DNA of 64,000 bases from Bacillota bacterium (GTDB taxonomy: Bacteria > Bacillota > Clostridia > Tissierellales > Peptoniphilaceae): the NCBI GenBank assembly GCA_028724185.1, contig JAQYDN010000007.1, forward strand, positions 25,447-89,446, in the 5' to 3' direction. Position numbers and translations under genes: made by a program. The notes under the pieces are model-generated. The model was not told the DNA's origin, searched no databases, and saw nothing but the letters and a program-made list of their open reading frames with translations. Numbering within the stretch: position 1 is the stretch's first letter; the number at the start of each line of letters is the position of its first letter. Shown here piece by piece: positions 28,969 through 40,101 of the stretch.

Positions 28969-31416
28969 ATGCGTAAAACAGAGAGACAAAACTCGCGCGA
29001 AGAGAACACTTTGCGTTGGAGCTCTGCCTTTAAAATCATATTATTATTAATTGTCATACTCGGCATTACCTTAGTCGGTCTCGCCGGCGCCTACGCGATC
29101 ACGGCGATCAGCGAATCTCCGAAGATCGATCCGAAAAACGTGCGCTCCGCCATCGCGGAGACGTCGGTGGTTCGCGACAAGGACGGCGAAAACGTCGAGC
29201 GCCTCGTTCAAAACGAATTCAGCGAATGGGTGCCGATCGACCGGATGCCGAAACATCTGCTCGAGGCGGCCGTCGCCATCGAGGACCAGCGTTTCTACGA
29301 GCACAACGGCGTCGACTTCAGGCGCCTCATCTCCGCGACGATTCGAAATTTACAGAACATGGACTTCTCCCAGGGCGGTTCGACGATCACCATGCAGGTG
29401 GCGAAAAACCTGTATACGTCGCCGGTCCAAAGTTTCGCGAGAAAGTTTAGGGATATTTACTACGCCTTCCAATTGGAAAGTAACTTATCGAAAAAACAAA
29501 TCTTGGAAGCGTACTTAAATTCCGCCGCTTTCTCCAAGGGGACGATCGGCGTACAGGCCGCCGCCAAGACGTTCTTCGATAAGGACGTCGAGGACCTCAC
29601 GCTCGCCGAGTCCGCGATGATCATCGGCGTCACCAACCGACCTTCGGAATACACGCCCTACAACGTCGCGCCCATCGAAGAAGGCGACGACCTCGAAAAC
29701 ATCCAGATCGCCCTCGTCCCCGCCAATGCGACCGACAACAAGGTCGCCGAAAACGCGGAAGGCGAGGAGGGCTCCGAAGAGGGCGGCGTCTCCGAAGAAG
29801 ACGTCCAGCTCGCGGAGACACTCGCGGAAATGGGAACCGTCGACCCCTTCGAACTGAGCCAAATCAAATCGGGCGACATCATCGTGAGAAAGGCCGTCCC
29901 CAATCCCCAAAGCAAAAAACGCCAGGAACTGATCCTTCATAAAATGAACGCTCTCGGCATGATCGACGAATCCACGATGCAGGAAGCCATCGACGAGCCG
30001 ATCAACCTCAAGCTCGGCATCCGTACGACCAAGGGCATCTCGTCCTACTACGTCGATGCCGTCAAAGACGAAGTGCTCGAGATCTTGCGCAGCCAGGGTC
30101 ACGAAGAAGAAGAGGCCCAAAACATCTTGTATAACGGCGGACTCGTCATCGAGACGCCCCTCGATTTAAACATCCAAAAGATCTTGGAGGACAAGGTCGC
30201 GCAAAACAGCTTCTTCCCCGGACGCCACACCGACAAAAAGGGCATCCTCCAACCGCAAGTCGGCATCACCGTCATGAACCATCAATCCGGTCAAGTCGTC
30301 GCCCTCGTCGGAGGACGGGGCATCGGCGGAAATAATATCTTAAACCGCGCCAAGACGCCGAGACAACCGGGATCGGCGATCAAGCCGATCGGTCCGTATT
30401 TGGCCCTTCTAAACGAAGGCGGCACGGCGGCGGATGTCTACCGCGACCTGCCGAGACCCGGCGGATGGCCTAAAAACTCCACCGGCTACCAAGGCTACGC
30501 CACCGTGCGCAACCTCATCCGCAACTCCTCCAACGTCGGGGCCTACCTCGTCGGGAAAGGTCTCGCGCCGGATGAATCCGAAGCGAGCCGGATGATGATC
30601 GAAAATTTGAGACAAATGCAGATCTCCACAGTCGTCACGCCGGAGGATAACGACAAGTATCCCAACATCGACACGACGAAGTACAACGACGTCAACTTGG
30701 CCTCGCTCACCCTCGGCGGCATGACCATCGGGATCAGCCCCCTCGAGATGGCGGGCGCCTTCAGCACCTTCCCGAACCACGGCGAGTTTATCAAACCGTC
30801 GTTTATCGATAAGATCACCGATAAATCGGGCGCGGTCATCTACGAAAATCCGAGAGAGGCCGTCGAAATCACCTCGCCCCAAAACGCCTATATTATGACG
30901 TCCATGCTCGAGGGCGTCGTCCGGAGCGGTACCGGTACCTACGCCAGATTCGGCGGCATGCACATGGCGGGCAAGACCGGTACGACCAACGACAAGCGGG
31001 ACAGCTGGTTCGTCGGTTACACCCCCTACTACACCGCCTCGGTTTGGATCGGAAACGACGACAACACCTCGCTTTGGGACCACTCTCGAATGGCCGCCAA
31101 CTTATGGCGCTCGATTATGAGAGACGTCCACAGCGACCTCGAGGACAAGGACTTCGAAGAACCCGAAGAAGGCCTCTACAGCCGCTACATCTCCGCCGCG
31201 GGCTACACCGAAATCTTCGCCGACGGCACGGCGGCCAAGGGCACGAAAAAACTTTACCGAAACATTCCGCCCAAGCCGAAGAAGCCGAAGGTAACCAAAC
31301 AGGATAACGACAGCGACAAGAGCAACTCGAACGGCAACAGCCAAGGCAGCGGAAATAGCCAAGGCGGCGGAAACGGCAATTCCGGCAACGGAAGCGGTAA
31401 TTCCTCGGAACAATAA
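28969..31416 (+). CDS. Class A penicillin-binding protein (PBP1a)
   Basis: Transglycosylase motifs AAVAIEDQRFYEHNGVD, QGGSTITMQVAKNLY; transpeptidase PGSAIKPIGPY, KTGTTND; low-complexity G/N/S tail. Confidence 0.95.
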   Translation: MRKTERQNSREENTLRWSSAFKIILLLIVILGITLVGLAGAYAITAISESPKIDPKNVRSAIAETSVVRDKDGENVERLVQNEFSEWVPIDRMPKHLLEAAVAIEDQRFYEHNGVDFRRLISATIRNLQNMDFSQGGSTITMQVAKNLYTSPVQSFARKFRDIYYAFQLESNLSKKQILEAYLNSAAFSKGTIGVQAAAKTFFDKDVEDLTLAESAMIIGVTNRPSEYTPYNVAPIEEGDDLENIQIALVPANATDNKVAENAEGEEGSEEGGVSEEDVQLAETLAEMGTVDPFELSQIKSGDIIVRKAVPNPQSKKRQELILHKMNALGMIDESTMQEAIDEPINLKLGIRTTKGISSYYVDAVKDEVLEILRSQGHEEEEAQNILYNGGLVIETPLDLNIQKILEDKVAQNSFFPGRHTDKKGILQPQVGITVMNHQSGQVVALVGGRGIGGNNILNRAKTPRQPGSAIKPIGPYLALLNEGGTAADVYRDLPRPGGWPKNSTGYQGYATVRNLIRNSSNVGAYLVGKGLAPDESEASRMMIENLRQMQISTVVTPEDNDKYPNIDTTKYNDVNLASLTLGGMTIGISPLEMAGAFSTFPNHGEFIKPSFIDKITDKSGAVIYENPREAVEITSPQNAYIMTSMLEGVVRSGTGTYARFGGMHMAGKTGTTNDKRDSWFVGYTPYYTASVWIGNDDNTSLWDHSRMAANLWRSIMRDVHSDLEDKDFEEPEEGLYSRYISAAGYTEIFADGTAAKGTKKLYRNIPPKPKKPKVTKQDNDSDKSNSNGNSQGSGNSQGGGNGNSGNGSGNSSEQ

Positions 31417-31423
31417 GAACACA

Positions 31424-31455
31424 AGAAGAATCTCCCTAGGGAGATTCTTTTTTTA
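31424..31455 (+). terminator. Terminator after PBP
   Basis: agaatctccctagggagattcttttttt. Confidence 0.9.
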
Positions 31456-31595
31456 TTCTCCAAACTTAGAACTTTAAAAAGAAGCGATCGACACTGCTTT
31501 TTAAAGCAGCGCACAGGTGATCGCCTTTTTACAAAAACCGACGCATAGGCCGTCAAAAGAGCGAATACCCGTGCCCTCCGCCGTAAAAAAAGCGC

Positions 31596-31630
31596 AAAAA
31601 AAACGAGAGATGATGCATCTCTCGTTTTTT
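31596..31630 (-). terminator. Terminator after SLH protein
   Basis: aaaacgagagatgcatcatctctcgttttttt on the minus strand. Confidence 0.85.
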
Positions 31631-31636
31631 ATATCC

Positions 31637-34600
31637 TTACTTCCAAATCCAGTGGTCGGAAGCCAGGAGTATCTCTATATAAGCCCAGTGGTCGTCTTTT
31701 AAATCGACGTAGTTCGCGGGAAGCACGAGATCGTCCGCGCTGTCGGCTTTTCTCCCGATCCTCGCATTGATAATCTTCACAGCTTCCGCTCGGGTAATGC
31801 CGTCGTTCGGCCGGAAGGTGCCGTCCGGATACCCGTCGATGCGCCCGTTGCCGTAGGCTCGATTAATGAAATCCTCCGCCCAGTGGCCCCGAATGTCGTC
31901 AAAGGGAGCGACGACGCCGTCGTCCCGATCAGATATTTCGATCATCTTGGCGAATTCCGCCCGGGTAATCGCCTGATCCGGTCGGAAGGTGCCGTCGGGG
32001 TAGCCTTCCATGATCCCCTCCTTCACCACGGCATGGATATAGGCGTTATACCAACCGTCCGGCGTGTCGGGGAAGTTCGCCTGCGTCTTGTCGCTCACGT
32101 CGAGTTCACAGGCGCGCGCGAGCATGGCCGCGGCCTCCGAGCGGGTAATCTTTTCTTCGGCTCGAACGGTGCGATCGGGATAACCCCGGACGTAGCCTTT
32201 GACGAAGACCTTCTCCCGGTTTATACCCGGCTTGTCGATGGGATCCATGGGAATGAATCCGCTGCCCGGCGGCTCCGGTATATTCCCGTTATCGCCCGAA
32301 TCCGTCTTCTTCCAACCCGCCTTAAGGGTCATCGCGTCTGTGACTTTCAGCGGGAAATGGATCTTTTTCCCGTCTCGCAACCAGCCGATAAAGTCGTAGC
32401 CGTCTCTTTCGACCTTGGTGCCTTTTAAGTCGTCTGCGGTGAGCCCGTATCCGTCCTTCACCCAGTAGAAGTTTTCCCCGGTTAAGGTCCCGCCGTCGGG
32501 ATCCAAGGCGAGTTTATGATAGACGGTCACATCGGGATTATCCTTCGATTCGGATCCGGGAACGATATTCGGCTGTTTCCCGTTCCATATAGCATAAATC
32601 GTTCGATCGCCGGATAGACGGATCATCTCGTCGTCCTTGATGAGCGTACCGTCTTTTTCGTAAGCGTAGCCTACGGGATTCTTTCCGTCTTTTTGAATCT
32701 CGACGGGCAGATCTTTTGTCGTAAAGGCGAAATCATCGGCTACCCAGTAAGCCTTCTCGCCCTTTGTAAAGGTTCCGCCGTTCGGATCGATGGTTAACTT
32801 GTGATAAGTCTTTCCGTCGACCGTCGGCCCCCCGTCCTCATACCAGGATTCCGGCGCGAAGTCCGGCGGTAGGATCGTGAGCTGGAATTTATAATTCTCG
32901 GCGCGGAGCGTCCGTGGTCCATGATAATTATAATTATATTCTTTGACGGGTTCTTCTTCGTCCCGGTGGTACAAATCTCCCGCAATCTTAAAGCCCAAGG
33001 CTTCGAGCTTTTCACTCTTTAAGCGCGTGTTCTCCCGCACATCGGTGCCGTAGATGTTTTTGGGAAGCATGGTGATATAAGTGGTCTTATTTCCCTCGAT
33101 TAAATCGTCCACCAAATAGTCCACGCCGTCCAATGTTCGGTAAAGGGAGATGTTGATATCTTCATCTTTTAGCTTTTCGGTCTTAACGTCGTCCTTTAGA
33201 CCCGCCCAATGAATTTCCGAGGTGGCGGATAAGGTTCTTAACTCCTCTTTCGGCTTTCCATCCTCAAAAATCATCTGCACGGGATCCGAACCTATATATA
33301 AAGATCCATACACGGCCACGCCGCCCGCATATCGGCTCTTATTGTCTTTGATGATCACCCTCGAATAGGTATCTTCTAAGGAAAGCGCGTTTTTATCTCT
33401 AAGGATCGCTTCGGTATAAGCATTGTCTTCCCTCTTAAATATCACCGGCTCGTCAGAAGACTTTAATTTTTTATCGATTGGTCTAAAGTCATAGGTATAA
33501 TAATCAATTTTCGAACCTACTTTCGTGTAGTTTGGAAGGATTTGCAGATCCGCTGTCGTTAATTTTCCTATATCTTTCCCGTCACTAAACATCCCTTCAC
33601 CAATTACATTGTTAGTAATGGTAGCTCCATTTTCGGGGAATATCTTAACGATGGGCGCAAAACCATCTTGGAATAAGCCGCCATAAGAGTTTTCGGCATC
33701 ATTTCCCGTCATCACAGTGCCGCCCATCAATAATTGGTATGGGTTTTTGGATACAAAAATCCCTCCGCCCTCATCTTGGGCATAGTTATCGTGTATCAAT
33801 ACTTGATTCTTGCCGCGGCGGCCGATCATAGCATCTGCCGTGCCGACGTAGATGGCGCCGCCTTCTCCCGGCGAAAAGTAAGGATAATTAAGCGTAGGAA
33901 TAAAATTCAAGTAATCGCCGAATTTTAAGGCTTGATTGCCCGTAAATTCTCCGCCGTTGACTTCCAAGGTCACCTTGAATTTTTTTGTCCAGTCGGAGTA
34001 TGGCCTCTTCCGAAGCGCGATTCGATTGTTATAACGATAGTGATCCCATGCTAATACCCCGCCGACTTCGCCCTTGTTGTTGGAGATGGTGCCGCCGTTA
34101 ATGGTGAGATCGGCGTGGAACATCCCGATGATGCCGCCGGCGGATTTATTGGTGATCCCCCAGTTGCCGTCGATGGTCCCGCCGTTCATTATAAACTCGG
34201 CGTTGGCTTTCTCCTCCCAAGTGTCGATATTGCTGTCATTGACATTGTTGATATTTACTTCATAGGCGCCGACCCAAATAGCCCCGGCATCGGAGATATT
34301 TTTTTGCATCAATCCGCCGTTCATGGTCATCTTCGCGCCGATATCGAGTCTCGCCACGCCGGCACTGCCCTCGTGGATCATGGTCTTGTAGTCAAAGGGC
34401 GCCAAGGATTCCCTTACTTTTTGATCGTTATAGGTTAAATCGTCGAAGTTCTTTACTTGGGTGTGGTTATTCGTAAAGAATCCGTCGTTTAACACAAGCT
34501 CTGCGTGGTCGCCGACGGTAAAGGCGCCGGCGGAATAGTTGGACTGAGGCTGTCCGTAGCTGCCGTATCGCATGCCGGAGACTTCGCCGCCGTTAAAGAT

Positions 34601-35254
34601 GATCTTCCCCTTCGGTCCGCTGGCTCCGAGGGCGGCTACATACATGCCGCTATCGATGTTTTTATCATCGACAAATTTCGGGCCTTTCCCCTCTCCGCCG
34701 ACGATCAACTCGCCGTTTGCGACATCGATCAAGGCGCCGTTCATCTTATTGTTCGGCCTCCCGGGAATGGCTTGAACATTCGCACCCGGTTGATATCCCT
34801 TCCCCGGGTCTCCTCCCTCGCCGTCGAAGATGAGTTTTTCGTCATCCGATAAGACGGTGAGTTTGCCGCCTTCTTTTACTTCGAAGAACCGGCCGTGGTA
34901 GCCCGCCGCTCGCTTAAAGACGGCCTCCCCATCATTTTTAATGACGACGCTCTTATTTTCGATGACGATGGGTTCCGTAAACAGATAGTCCCCCGAAACC
35001 TCGATCTCGGACTCGCTTTTTGCGGCATTTTTTAACGCGTCGAAACCCGAGGCGGGGACGCGAACCGCCTTCTCGGGCACTTCGATATTTCCCGCTTCCA
35101 CATGATTTGTCGACTCTTCTTCGGCCGAGGGCGTCTCCTCTAAAGAAACCGTGTCCTTTCCGGTTCCCTTTTCCGCTTCTTCGGCGAAGGAGGCGGCGGG
35201 AAACCCGCTCAGCAACAATACCATAGCCAAAAAAAGCGCCAGTCTTTTTTTCAT
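31637..35254 (-). CDS. Large secreted SLH-domain surface protein with beta-helix-like N-terminal region and InlB/Flg_new-like repeats
   Basis: 1205 aa; signal peptide; repeated MNGG-type turns (FIMNGGTIDGN, LTINGGTISNN); two YHKL(T/A)(I/L)DP(N/D)GGT repeats; three C-terminal SLH repeats (GYPDGTFRPDQAITRAEFAKMI). Confidence 0.9.
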   Translation of the reverse strand: MKKRLALFLAMVLLLSGFPAASFAEEAEKGTGKDTVSLEETPSAEEESTNHVEAGNIEVPEKAVRVPASGFDALKNAAKSESEIEVSGDYLFTEPIVIENKSVVIKNDGEAVFKRAAGYHGRFFEVKEGGKLTVLSDDEKLIFDGEGGDPGKGYQPGANVQAIPGRPNNKMNGALIDVANGELIVGGEGKGPKFVDDKNIDSGMYVAALGASGPKGKIIFNGGEVSGMRYGSYGQPQSNYSAGAFTVGDHAELVLNDGFFTNNHTQVKNFDDLTYNDQKVRESLAPFDYKTMIHEGSAGVARLDIGAKMTMNGGLMQKNISDAGAIWVGAYEVNINNVNDSNIDTWEEKANAEFIMNGGTIDGNWGITNKSAGGIIGMFHADLTINGGTISNNKGEVGGVLAWDHYRYNNRIALRKRPYSDWTKKFKVTLEVNGGEFTGNQALKFGDYLNFIPTLNYPYFSPGEGGAIYVGTADAMIGRRGKNQVLIHDNYAQDEGGGIFVSKNPYQLLMGGTVMTGNDAENSYGGLFQDGFAPIVKIFPENGATITNNVIGEGMFSDGKDIGKLTTADLQILPNYTKVGSKIDYYTYDFRPIDKKLKSSDEPVIFKREDNAYTEAILRDKNALSLEDTYSRVIIKDNKSRYAGGVAVYGSLYIGSDPVQMIFEDGKPKEELRTLSATSEIHWAGLKDDVKTEKLKDEDINISLYRTLDGVDYLVDDLIEGNKTTYITMLPKNIYGTDVRENTRLKSEKLEALGFKIAGDLYHRDEEEPVKEYNYNYHGPRTLRAENYKFQLTILPPDFAPESWYEDGGPTVDGKTYHKLTIDPNGGTFTKGEKAYWVADDFAFTTKDLPVEIQKDGKNPVGYAYEKDGTLIKDDEMIRLSGDRTIYAIWNGKQPNIVPGSESKDNPDVTVYHKLALDPDGGTLTGENFYWVKDGYGLTADDLKGTKVERDGYDFIGWLRDGKKIHFPLKVTDAMTLKAGWKKTDSGDNGNIPEPPGSGFIPMDPIDKPGINREKVFVKGYVRGYPDRTVRAEEKITRSEAAAMLARACELDVSDKTQANFPDTPDGWYNAYIHAVVKEGIMEGYPDGTFRPDQAITRAEFAKMIEISDRDDGVVAPFDDIRGHWAEDFINRAYGNGRIDGYPDGTFRPNDGITRAEAVKIINARIGRKADSADDLVLPANYVDLKDDHWAYIEILLASDHWIWK

Positions 35255-35446
35255 CCAACCAACCTTTCAAATATCTGTCGTCTTCTCGCGTTTCCGCCCG
35301 TCTCGCTTCCGTCTTTCATCCCCTCGAGGCGCGACGTTCTCTCGATTCGATCACCCCGCCGAATATGTTAGGGCAATGTCCGGGGTGTTTCTATCCACAT
35401 ATACATCTATCCGATATTTTAACCGAAGATCCGAGCGTTCGCGGAA

Positions 35447-36208
35447 TTACCTGCTCCCCGCACTCGATGCGCCGTTTTTTTCGTAAAATCCGAAACACCG
35501 CGCGCTGAAACCCGGGGCGCCGACGACGTTCGGATAGCCGACGAATATGACGCCGCCGGTCGGAGGCATCTTGTCGAGGTTTCTCAACAATTCCACCTGA
35601 TAGATGTCCTGCGCCAAGACGTAGGTCTCGACGGGAAGACTTCCCACCTCGTTGGAGATAATGGAGGCGTCGGTATCCGAGGTCTCGTGCCCGATCGCCT
35701 TGACGCCTCTCTCTTCGATGAGCAGGCGGCAGGCGGGGATCGACCAACCCGGATAGTGGCTCACGCCGTCCTCGTCGATGTTGTCGAAGTTTTCCTCGCG
35801 CTTCGACCAATCGGTGCGGAGCGCGACAAATGCCCCTTCGGGAATGTCCCCGTGGGCACGCTCGTGTTCCAAAATGTCGTCCGGCCCGACGATGTAGTCG
35901 GGATCTTCCTTCACTTTCTCCGAGACGTCTACGACGACCAAGGGAAGCAGCGCGTCGCGCGGATCGAGTTCATCCAACATACGACCGCCCTCGGTAAAAT
36001 GTCCGGGCGCGTCAATGTGGGTACCGTACTGGCTCACCATCGAGTAGACGATCGCCGTAAACGCGTCCTTCTTAAAATTGTAGATTTCTTCGCTTTCGAG
36101 CGACCCGAATCCGGCCCAGTGCGGCGTCTCGGGCGAGACGGGATGCGACAGTTCCACGAATTCTATGCGTTTTTTAAAATCTTCAAGTTTTTCCCAAAGT
36201 GATGACAT
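35447..36208 (-). CDS. Cyclase family protein (kynurenine formamidase-like)
   Basis: ELSHPVSPETPHW...SQYGTHIDAPGHF...VALRTDWSKR. Confidence 0.85.
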   Translation of the reverse strand: MSSLWEKLEDFKKRIEFVELSHPVSPETPHWAGFGSLESEEIYNFKKDAFTAIVYSMVSQYGTHIDAPGHFTEGGRMLDELDPRDALLPLVVVDVSEKVKEDPDYIVGPDDILEHERAHGDIPEGAFVALRTDWSKREENFDNIDEDGVSHYPGWSIPACRLLIEERGVKAIGHETSDTDASIISNEVGSLPVETYVLAQDIYQVELLRNLDKMPPTGGVIFVGYPNVVGAPGFSARCFGFYEKNGASSAGSR

Positions 36209-36267
36209 GACGTTCCTCCTTTTTTAAGGTTTATATCCATCCGCGTTGACGAACTAACGCGCAAGCG

Positions 36268-36292
36268 CAAAAAATGCCCCGAAGGGCATTTC
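36268..36292 (-). terminator. Terminator after thiC
   Basis: aaatgcccttcggggcatttttt on the minus strand. Confidence 0.85.
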
Positions 36293-36312
36293 AAGCGATT
36301 TTATGATTGTAT

Positions 36313-37614
36313 TTAGAGGATGTCGACGTCTTCCCCCGAGAGGGCTTTGTTCATGCTCCGCACCGCGCAGAATTTTCCGCACATGGAGCAGGTCTCTTCG
36401 ACTTCCGGCGCTCTCTCGTCGCGCACGCGCTTAGCGTGTTCGGGGTCCATCGCGTTTTCAAACATCTTGTCCCAGTCGAGTTCGCGTCTGGCCGCGCCCA
36501 TGCGGTCGTCGGCGTCGCGCGCCCCGGGAATTTTCTTCGCGATATCGGCGGCGTGGGCCGCGATCTTCGAGGCCATAATCCCCTGTTTGACGTCGTCGGC
36601 ATTGGGAAGTGCCAAGTGTTCGGCCGGCGTGACGTAGCAAAGGAAGGCCGCACCGCTAGCCGCCGCGACGGCACCGCCGATCGCCGAGGTGATGTGATCG
36701 TATCCGGGGGCGATGTCGGTGACGATCGGTCCCAAGACGTAAAACGGCGCGCCGTGGCAAATGCTCTGTTGAATTTCCATATTGCTGCGCACTTGGTCGA
36801 GCGGGACGTGTCCCGGGCCTTCGACCATGACTTGGACGTCTTTTTCCCACGCTCTTTGCGTCAACTCGCCGAGTCTGACGAGTTCTTCAATTTGGAGCAG
36901 GTCGCCCGCGTCGGCGAGGCAACCGGGGCGGGCGCCGTCGCCCAGGGAAATCGTCACGTCGTATTCCCTGCAGATGTCCAGGATCTCGTCGTAGTATTCG
37001 AAGAAGGGGTTTTCGTTTCCGGTCATGCTCATCCACGCGAAGATCAGCGAACCGCCGCGGGAGACGATGTTGGTGCGGCGTCCGAAGCGTTTTAGCTGTT
37101 CGACCGTGCGTCGGGTGAGTCCGCAGTGGAGCGTCACGAAGTCGACGCCGTCTTCGGCGTGGGCGCGGATAACTTCGAGGAAGTCTTCGGCGGTGAGTTC
37201 TCCCAAGTCTTTTTGGTGATAAATGACCGAGTCGTAGATCGGGACGGTGCCGATCATCGCGGGACATTCGGAGGTGAGTTTTCTCCTGAAGATCTTCGTA
37301 TCGCCGTGCGTCGAGAGGTCCATGATGGCGTCGCCGCCGAGGTCGACGGCGTATTGTACTTTTTTCAACTCTTCGTCCAAGTCGGAGACGTCCTTCGATA
37401 CGCCCAAGTTGACGTTGATCTTCGTCTTGAGCATGCTCCCGATCCCCGTCGGCTTGATGCACTTGTGGTTTTTATTGGCGGGGATGGCGACTTTTCCCTC
37501 CGCTACCCAACGGCGAATATCTTCGACGTCGCGATTTTCGTATGCTGCGACGGCTTCCATTTCTTTGGTCACGATGCCTTGTCTGGCCGCATCCATTTGT
37601 GTCGTATAGGTCAT
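36313..37614 (-). CDS. thiC: Phosphomethylpyrimidine synthase
   Basis: [47 protein letters not shown]. Confidence 0.97.
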   Translation of the reverse strand: MTYTTQMDAARQGIVTKEMEAVAAYENRDVEDIRRWVAEGKVAIPANKNHKCIKPTGIGSMLKTKINVNLGVSKDVSDLDEELKKVQYAVDLGGDAIMDLSTHGDTKIFRRKLTSECPAMIGTVPIYDSVIYHQKDLGELTAEDFLEVIRAHAEDGVDFVTLHCGLTRRTVEQLKRFGRRTNIVSRGGSLIFAWMSMTGNENPFFEYYDEILDICREYDVTISLGDGARPGCLADAGDLLQIEELVRLGELTQRAWEKDVQVMVEGPGHVPLDQVRSNMEIQQSICHGAPFYVLGPIVTDIAPGYDHITSAIGGAVAAASGAAFLCYVTPAEHLALPNADDVKQGIMASKIAAHAADIAKKIPGARDADDRMGAARRELDWDKMFENAMDPEHAKRVRDERAPEVEETCSMCGKFCAVRSMNKALSGEDVDIL

Positions 37615-38408
37615 GATTTAAAACTCCTTACCATATGATTAATCGGTCCCCGTCCTTTTCCCAAGTCGAGTCCGTCGTTGATTGCTTCGTACACGTAATC
37701 TTTGCCGCGATCGACCGCTTTCGCGACGCTTAAACCCAGCGCCAAATGCGAGGCGATCGCCGAGGACAGGGTGCAGCCCGTCCCGTGCGTATTGGGGTTG
37801 TCGAGCATCGGCTTTTCGTAGCGGTAGAGCTTCCCGTCGTAGAGGATATCGACGGCATCGCCCACGCCGTGACCGCCCTTGACGAGGGCGGCGACGCCGT
37901 AACATTTATAGATGCGTTTTGCCGCATCGATCTGCTGATCGACCGTCTCGATTTTCATCTCCGCCAGAATCTCCGCCTCCGGAATATTCGGCGTCACGAG
38001 CGTCGCTCGCGGAATCAAGACGTTTTTCAGCGCCGACTCGGCCTCTTTTTTTAAAAGACGCACCCCGCTCGTCGAAACCATCACGGGATCGACGACGACG
38101 GGACCTTCGTAATCGTCGAGCGCCTTGGCGATTGCCTGAATAATGTCGGGCGAGGAGACCATGCCGATTTTAATCGCATCCGGTTCGATATCGCTTCGCA
38201 CGGCTCGAATCTGCGCCCGCACCATCTCCTCGGACACGTCTTCGATCGCATCGACGCCCCGCGTATTTTGTGCCGTAATCGAGGTGATCGCGGAGGTGGC
38301 GAAGACGCCCAGGGCCGTCGCCGTCTTAATGTCGGCTTGGATGCCCGCTCCCCCCGACGAATCGCTCCCCGCGATCGTCATCATCGACTTCATTTCGCCT
38401 GCTCCCAA
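37611..38408 (-). CDS. thiD: Hydroxymethylpyrimidine (phosphate) kinase
   Basis: [39 protein letters not shown]. Confidence 0.95.
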   Translation of the reverse strand: MGAGEMKSMMTIAGSDSSGGAGIQADIKTATALGVFATSAITSITAQNTRGVDAIEDVSEEMVRAQIRAVRSDIEPDAIKIGMVSSPDIIQAIAKALDDYEGPVVVDPVMVSTSGVRLLKKEAESALKNVLIPRATLVTPNIPEAEILAEMKIETVDQQIDAAKRIYKCYGVAALVKGGHGVGDAVDILYDGKLYRYEKPMLDNPNTHGTGCTLSSAIASHLALGLSVAKAVDRGKDYVYEAINDGLDLGKGRGPINHMVRSFKS

Positions 38409-39076
38409 CGCGCGACGAGTTCCTCGGCCGCCTCCTTCGGGTCGTCCGCCGAGGCGATCGCCGAGACGACGAAAAATCCGTCGACGCCGGCATCCGCGAG
38501 GTCCTTCATATCGTCCGCTTTAACGCCCCCGCCGATGGTCACGGGGAGCGGCGAAATGCGCGAAAGTTCCTTGAGTTCTTCGAGCGAACGGTAGATGATG
38601 TTGCCCTCGCTGTCGATGCCGCAATCTCTCTTCGTCGCGGTCTCGTGTAGGGGACCCGCGCCGAAGTAGTCGATGTCTTTAAAATTATTGTCCTGAACAT
38701 AGCGCGTCAAGTCGCCCGTCGGCGCCGACAGGCCGATCACCGCGTCGGGCCCCAGGTATTTTCTGCACACGGCGACCGGGATGTCGGACTGTCCGACGTG
38801 AATACCGTCGACTTTCGCGCCGGCTTCCCGCGCCGCGAGAACGACGTCGAGTCGGTCGTCGATCAAAAGCGTCACTTCATCGGATAAGTCCATCTCCCTT
38901 AAGAGATCCGAGGTCTCGATCGCCAGATCGATCAACGCTCTTGCCGAAATCTCCTTCGAACGCAGTTGAATACAGGTAAATCCCGCTTCGACGGCGTTTC
39001 GGATAATCGGAACAACCGGCCGCCCCAAGGTGTTTTCGGGGCCGACCACGAAATATTTTTCAATGCTGAATTTCAT
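38390..39076 (-). CDS. thiE: Thiamine-phosphate synthase (paralog 1)
   Basis: IQLRSKE...[44 protein letters not shown]. Confidence 0.92.
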   Translation of the reverse strand: MKFSIEKYFVVGPENTLGRPVVPIIRNAVEAGFTCIQLRSKEISARALIDLAIETSDLLREMDLSDEVTLLIDDRLDVVLAAREAGAKVDGIHVGQSDIPVAVCRKYLGPDAVIGLSAPTGDLTRYVQDNNFKDIDYFGAGPLHETATKRDCGIDSEGNIIYRSLEELKELSRISPLPVTIGGGVKADDMKDLADAGVDGFFVVSAIASADDPKEAAEELVARWEQAK

Positions 39077-39077
39077 C

Positions 39078-39893
39078 TTATATGACCTCCATCGAGCAAC
39101 CCGACACGTCGCTCGGGCCCAAGTTGGAAAGCGCGTCTAAAAAGGCGACTTTAAAGCTCGCGGTACCTTCGGCCTCTTCTTCGGCGCGCTTTCCCGCGAC
39201 ATTGTAGGCATTCGTCGCCGCGAGCGCCGCCGTAAAGGGATCCGCCACCGCGAGATAGACCGCGCACACGCCGCCCAGGGAACAGCCGCTCCCCGTAATG
39301 CGGGCAAAGTATTCGCTTCCGCCGTGTGAAAGAATCGTCCGCTCGCCGTCGGTCACGAGGTCGTCTCGTCCCGAGACGCAGACGGCACCGCCGATAAAGC
39401 GCGCGATCGCCTCGGCGGACTCTCTCGCGGAGACGACGGTGTCGGTCGAATCGACGCCGCGCACCGTCCCCTTATCGCTCGAGACGAGTCCCCACATCTT
39501 CGCGACGCTGATCACTTCCGAGGCGTTACCCCGAATGAGTCTCGGAGGGTACGATTTCATTCCCTCCAACAGCTTCGTTCGAAGGTCGCCGACGCCGACT
39601 GCGACCGGATCCAGCACGTAGCCGCCGTGTTCATACGCCGTCTTCGCCATCTCCGGGACGGTCTGTTCGTAGACCGGCAAAATCGTCCCGACGTTGATGT
39701 AAATCGCAGGCGCCATTTCCGCCATCGCGCGGCCCTCGTCGGGCATGTAGATCATAGCGGCCGATCCGCCCGCGGCAATTTGCGCGTTTGCGACGAAGTC
39801 GATGGTCACGAAATTCGTAATCGACGGCGCCATCGGTCCCGTGCGTCGAACGTCCTCCACCGCTTTTTCTAAAGCTTGTTTGATATCTTCCAT
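39078..39893 (-). CDS. thiM: Hydroxyethylthiazole kinase
   Basis: SITNFVTIDFVANAQIAAGGSAAM; LIRGNASEVISVA; ITGSGCSLGGVCAVYLA. Confidence 0.94.
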   Translation of the reverse strand: MEDIKQALEKAVEDVRRTGPMAPSITNFVTIDFVANAQIAAGGSAAMIYMPDEGRAMAEMAPAIYINVGTILPVYEQTVPEMAKTAYEHGGYVLDPVAVGVGDLRTKLLEGMKSYPPRLIRGNASEVISVAKMWGLVSSDKGTVRGVDSTDTVVSARESAEAIARFIGGAVCVSGRDDLVTDGERTILSHGGSEYFARITGSGCSLGGVCAVYLAVADPFTAALAATNAYNVAGKRAEEEAEGTASFKVAFLDALSNLGPSDVSGCSMEVI

Positions 39894-39910
39894 ATTCAAC
39901 CTTCCTACAC

Positions 39911-39948
39911 AAAAAAAGAAGTATCCTCTCATTGAGAAGATACTTCTT
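39911..39948 (-). terminator. Terminator of TPP riboswitch leader
   Basis: aagaagtatcttctcaatgagaggatacttcttttttt on the minus strand. Confidence 0.9.
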
Positions 39949-39972
39949 GGCGATTGATTTGATAAACATCGC

Positions 39973-40051
39973 CTGCATTCCTACGAGAGTGTTAGCTCAC
40001 AGGTTCAAAGGGTCAGGTTTTACCTTCTCAACGTCAAAGTCCCCCTTGCAG
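39973..40051 (-). promoter_or_regulatory. TPP riboswitch (THI element) upstream of thiM
   Basis: Minus strand: CTGCAAGGGGGACTTTGACGTTGAGAAGGTAAAACCTGACCCTTTGAACCTGTGAGCTAACACTCTCGTAGGAATGCAG. Confidence 0.93.
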
Positions 40052-40101
40052 TATTCGATTAAGAAAACCTTAACACCCATGCGAATGTTTGTCAAATGCG
40101 A

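Noticed and set aside
36307-37095. 262-aa plus-strand ORF over thiC
   Set aside because: Antisense shadow; no coherent protein features.
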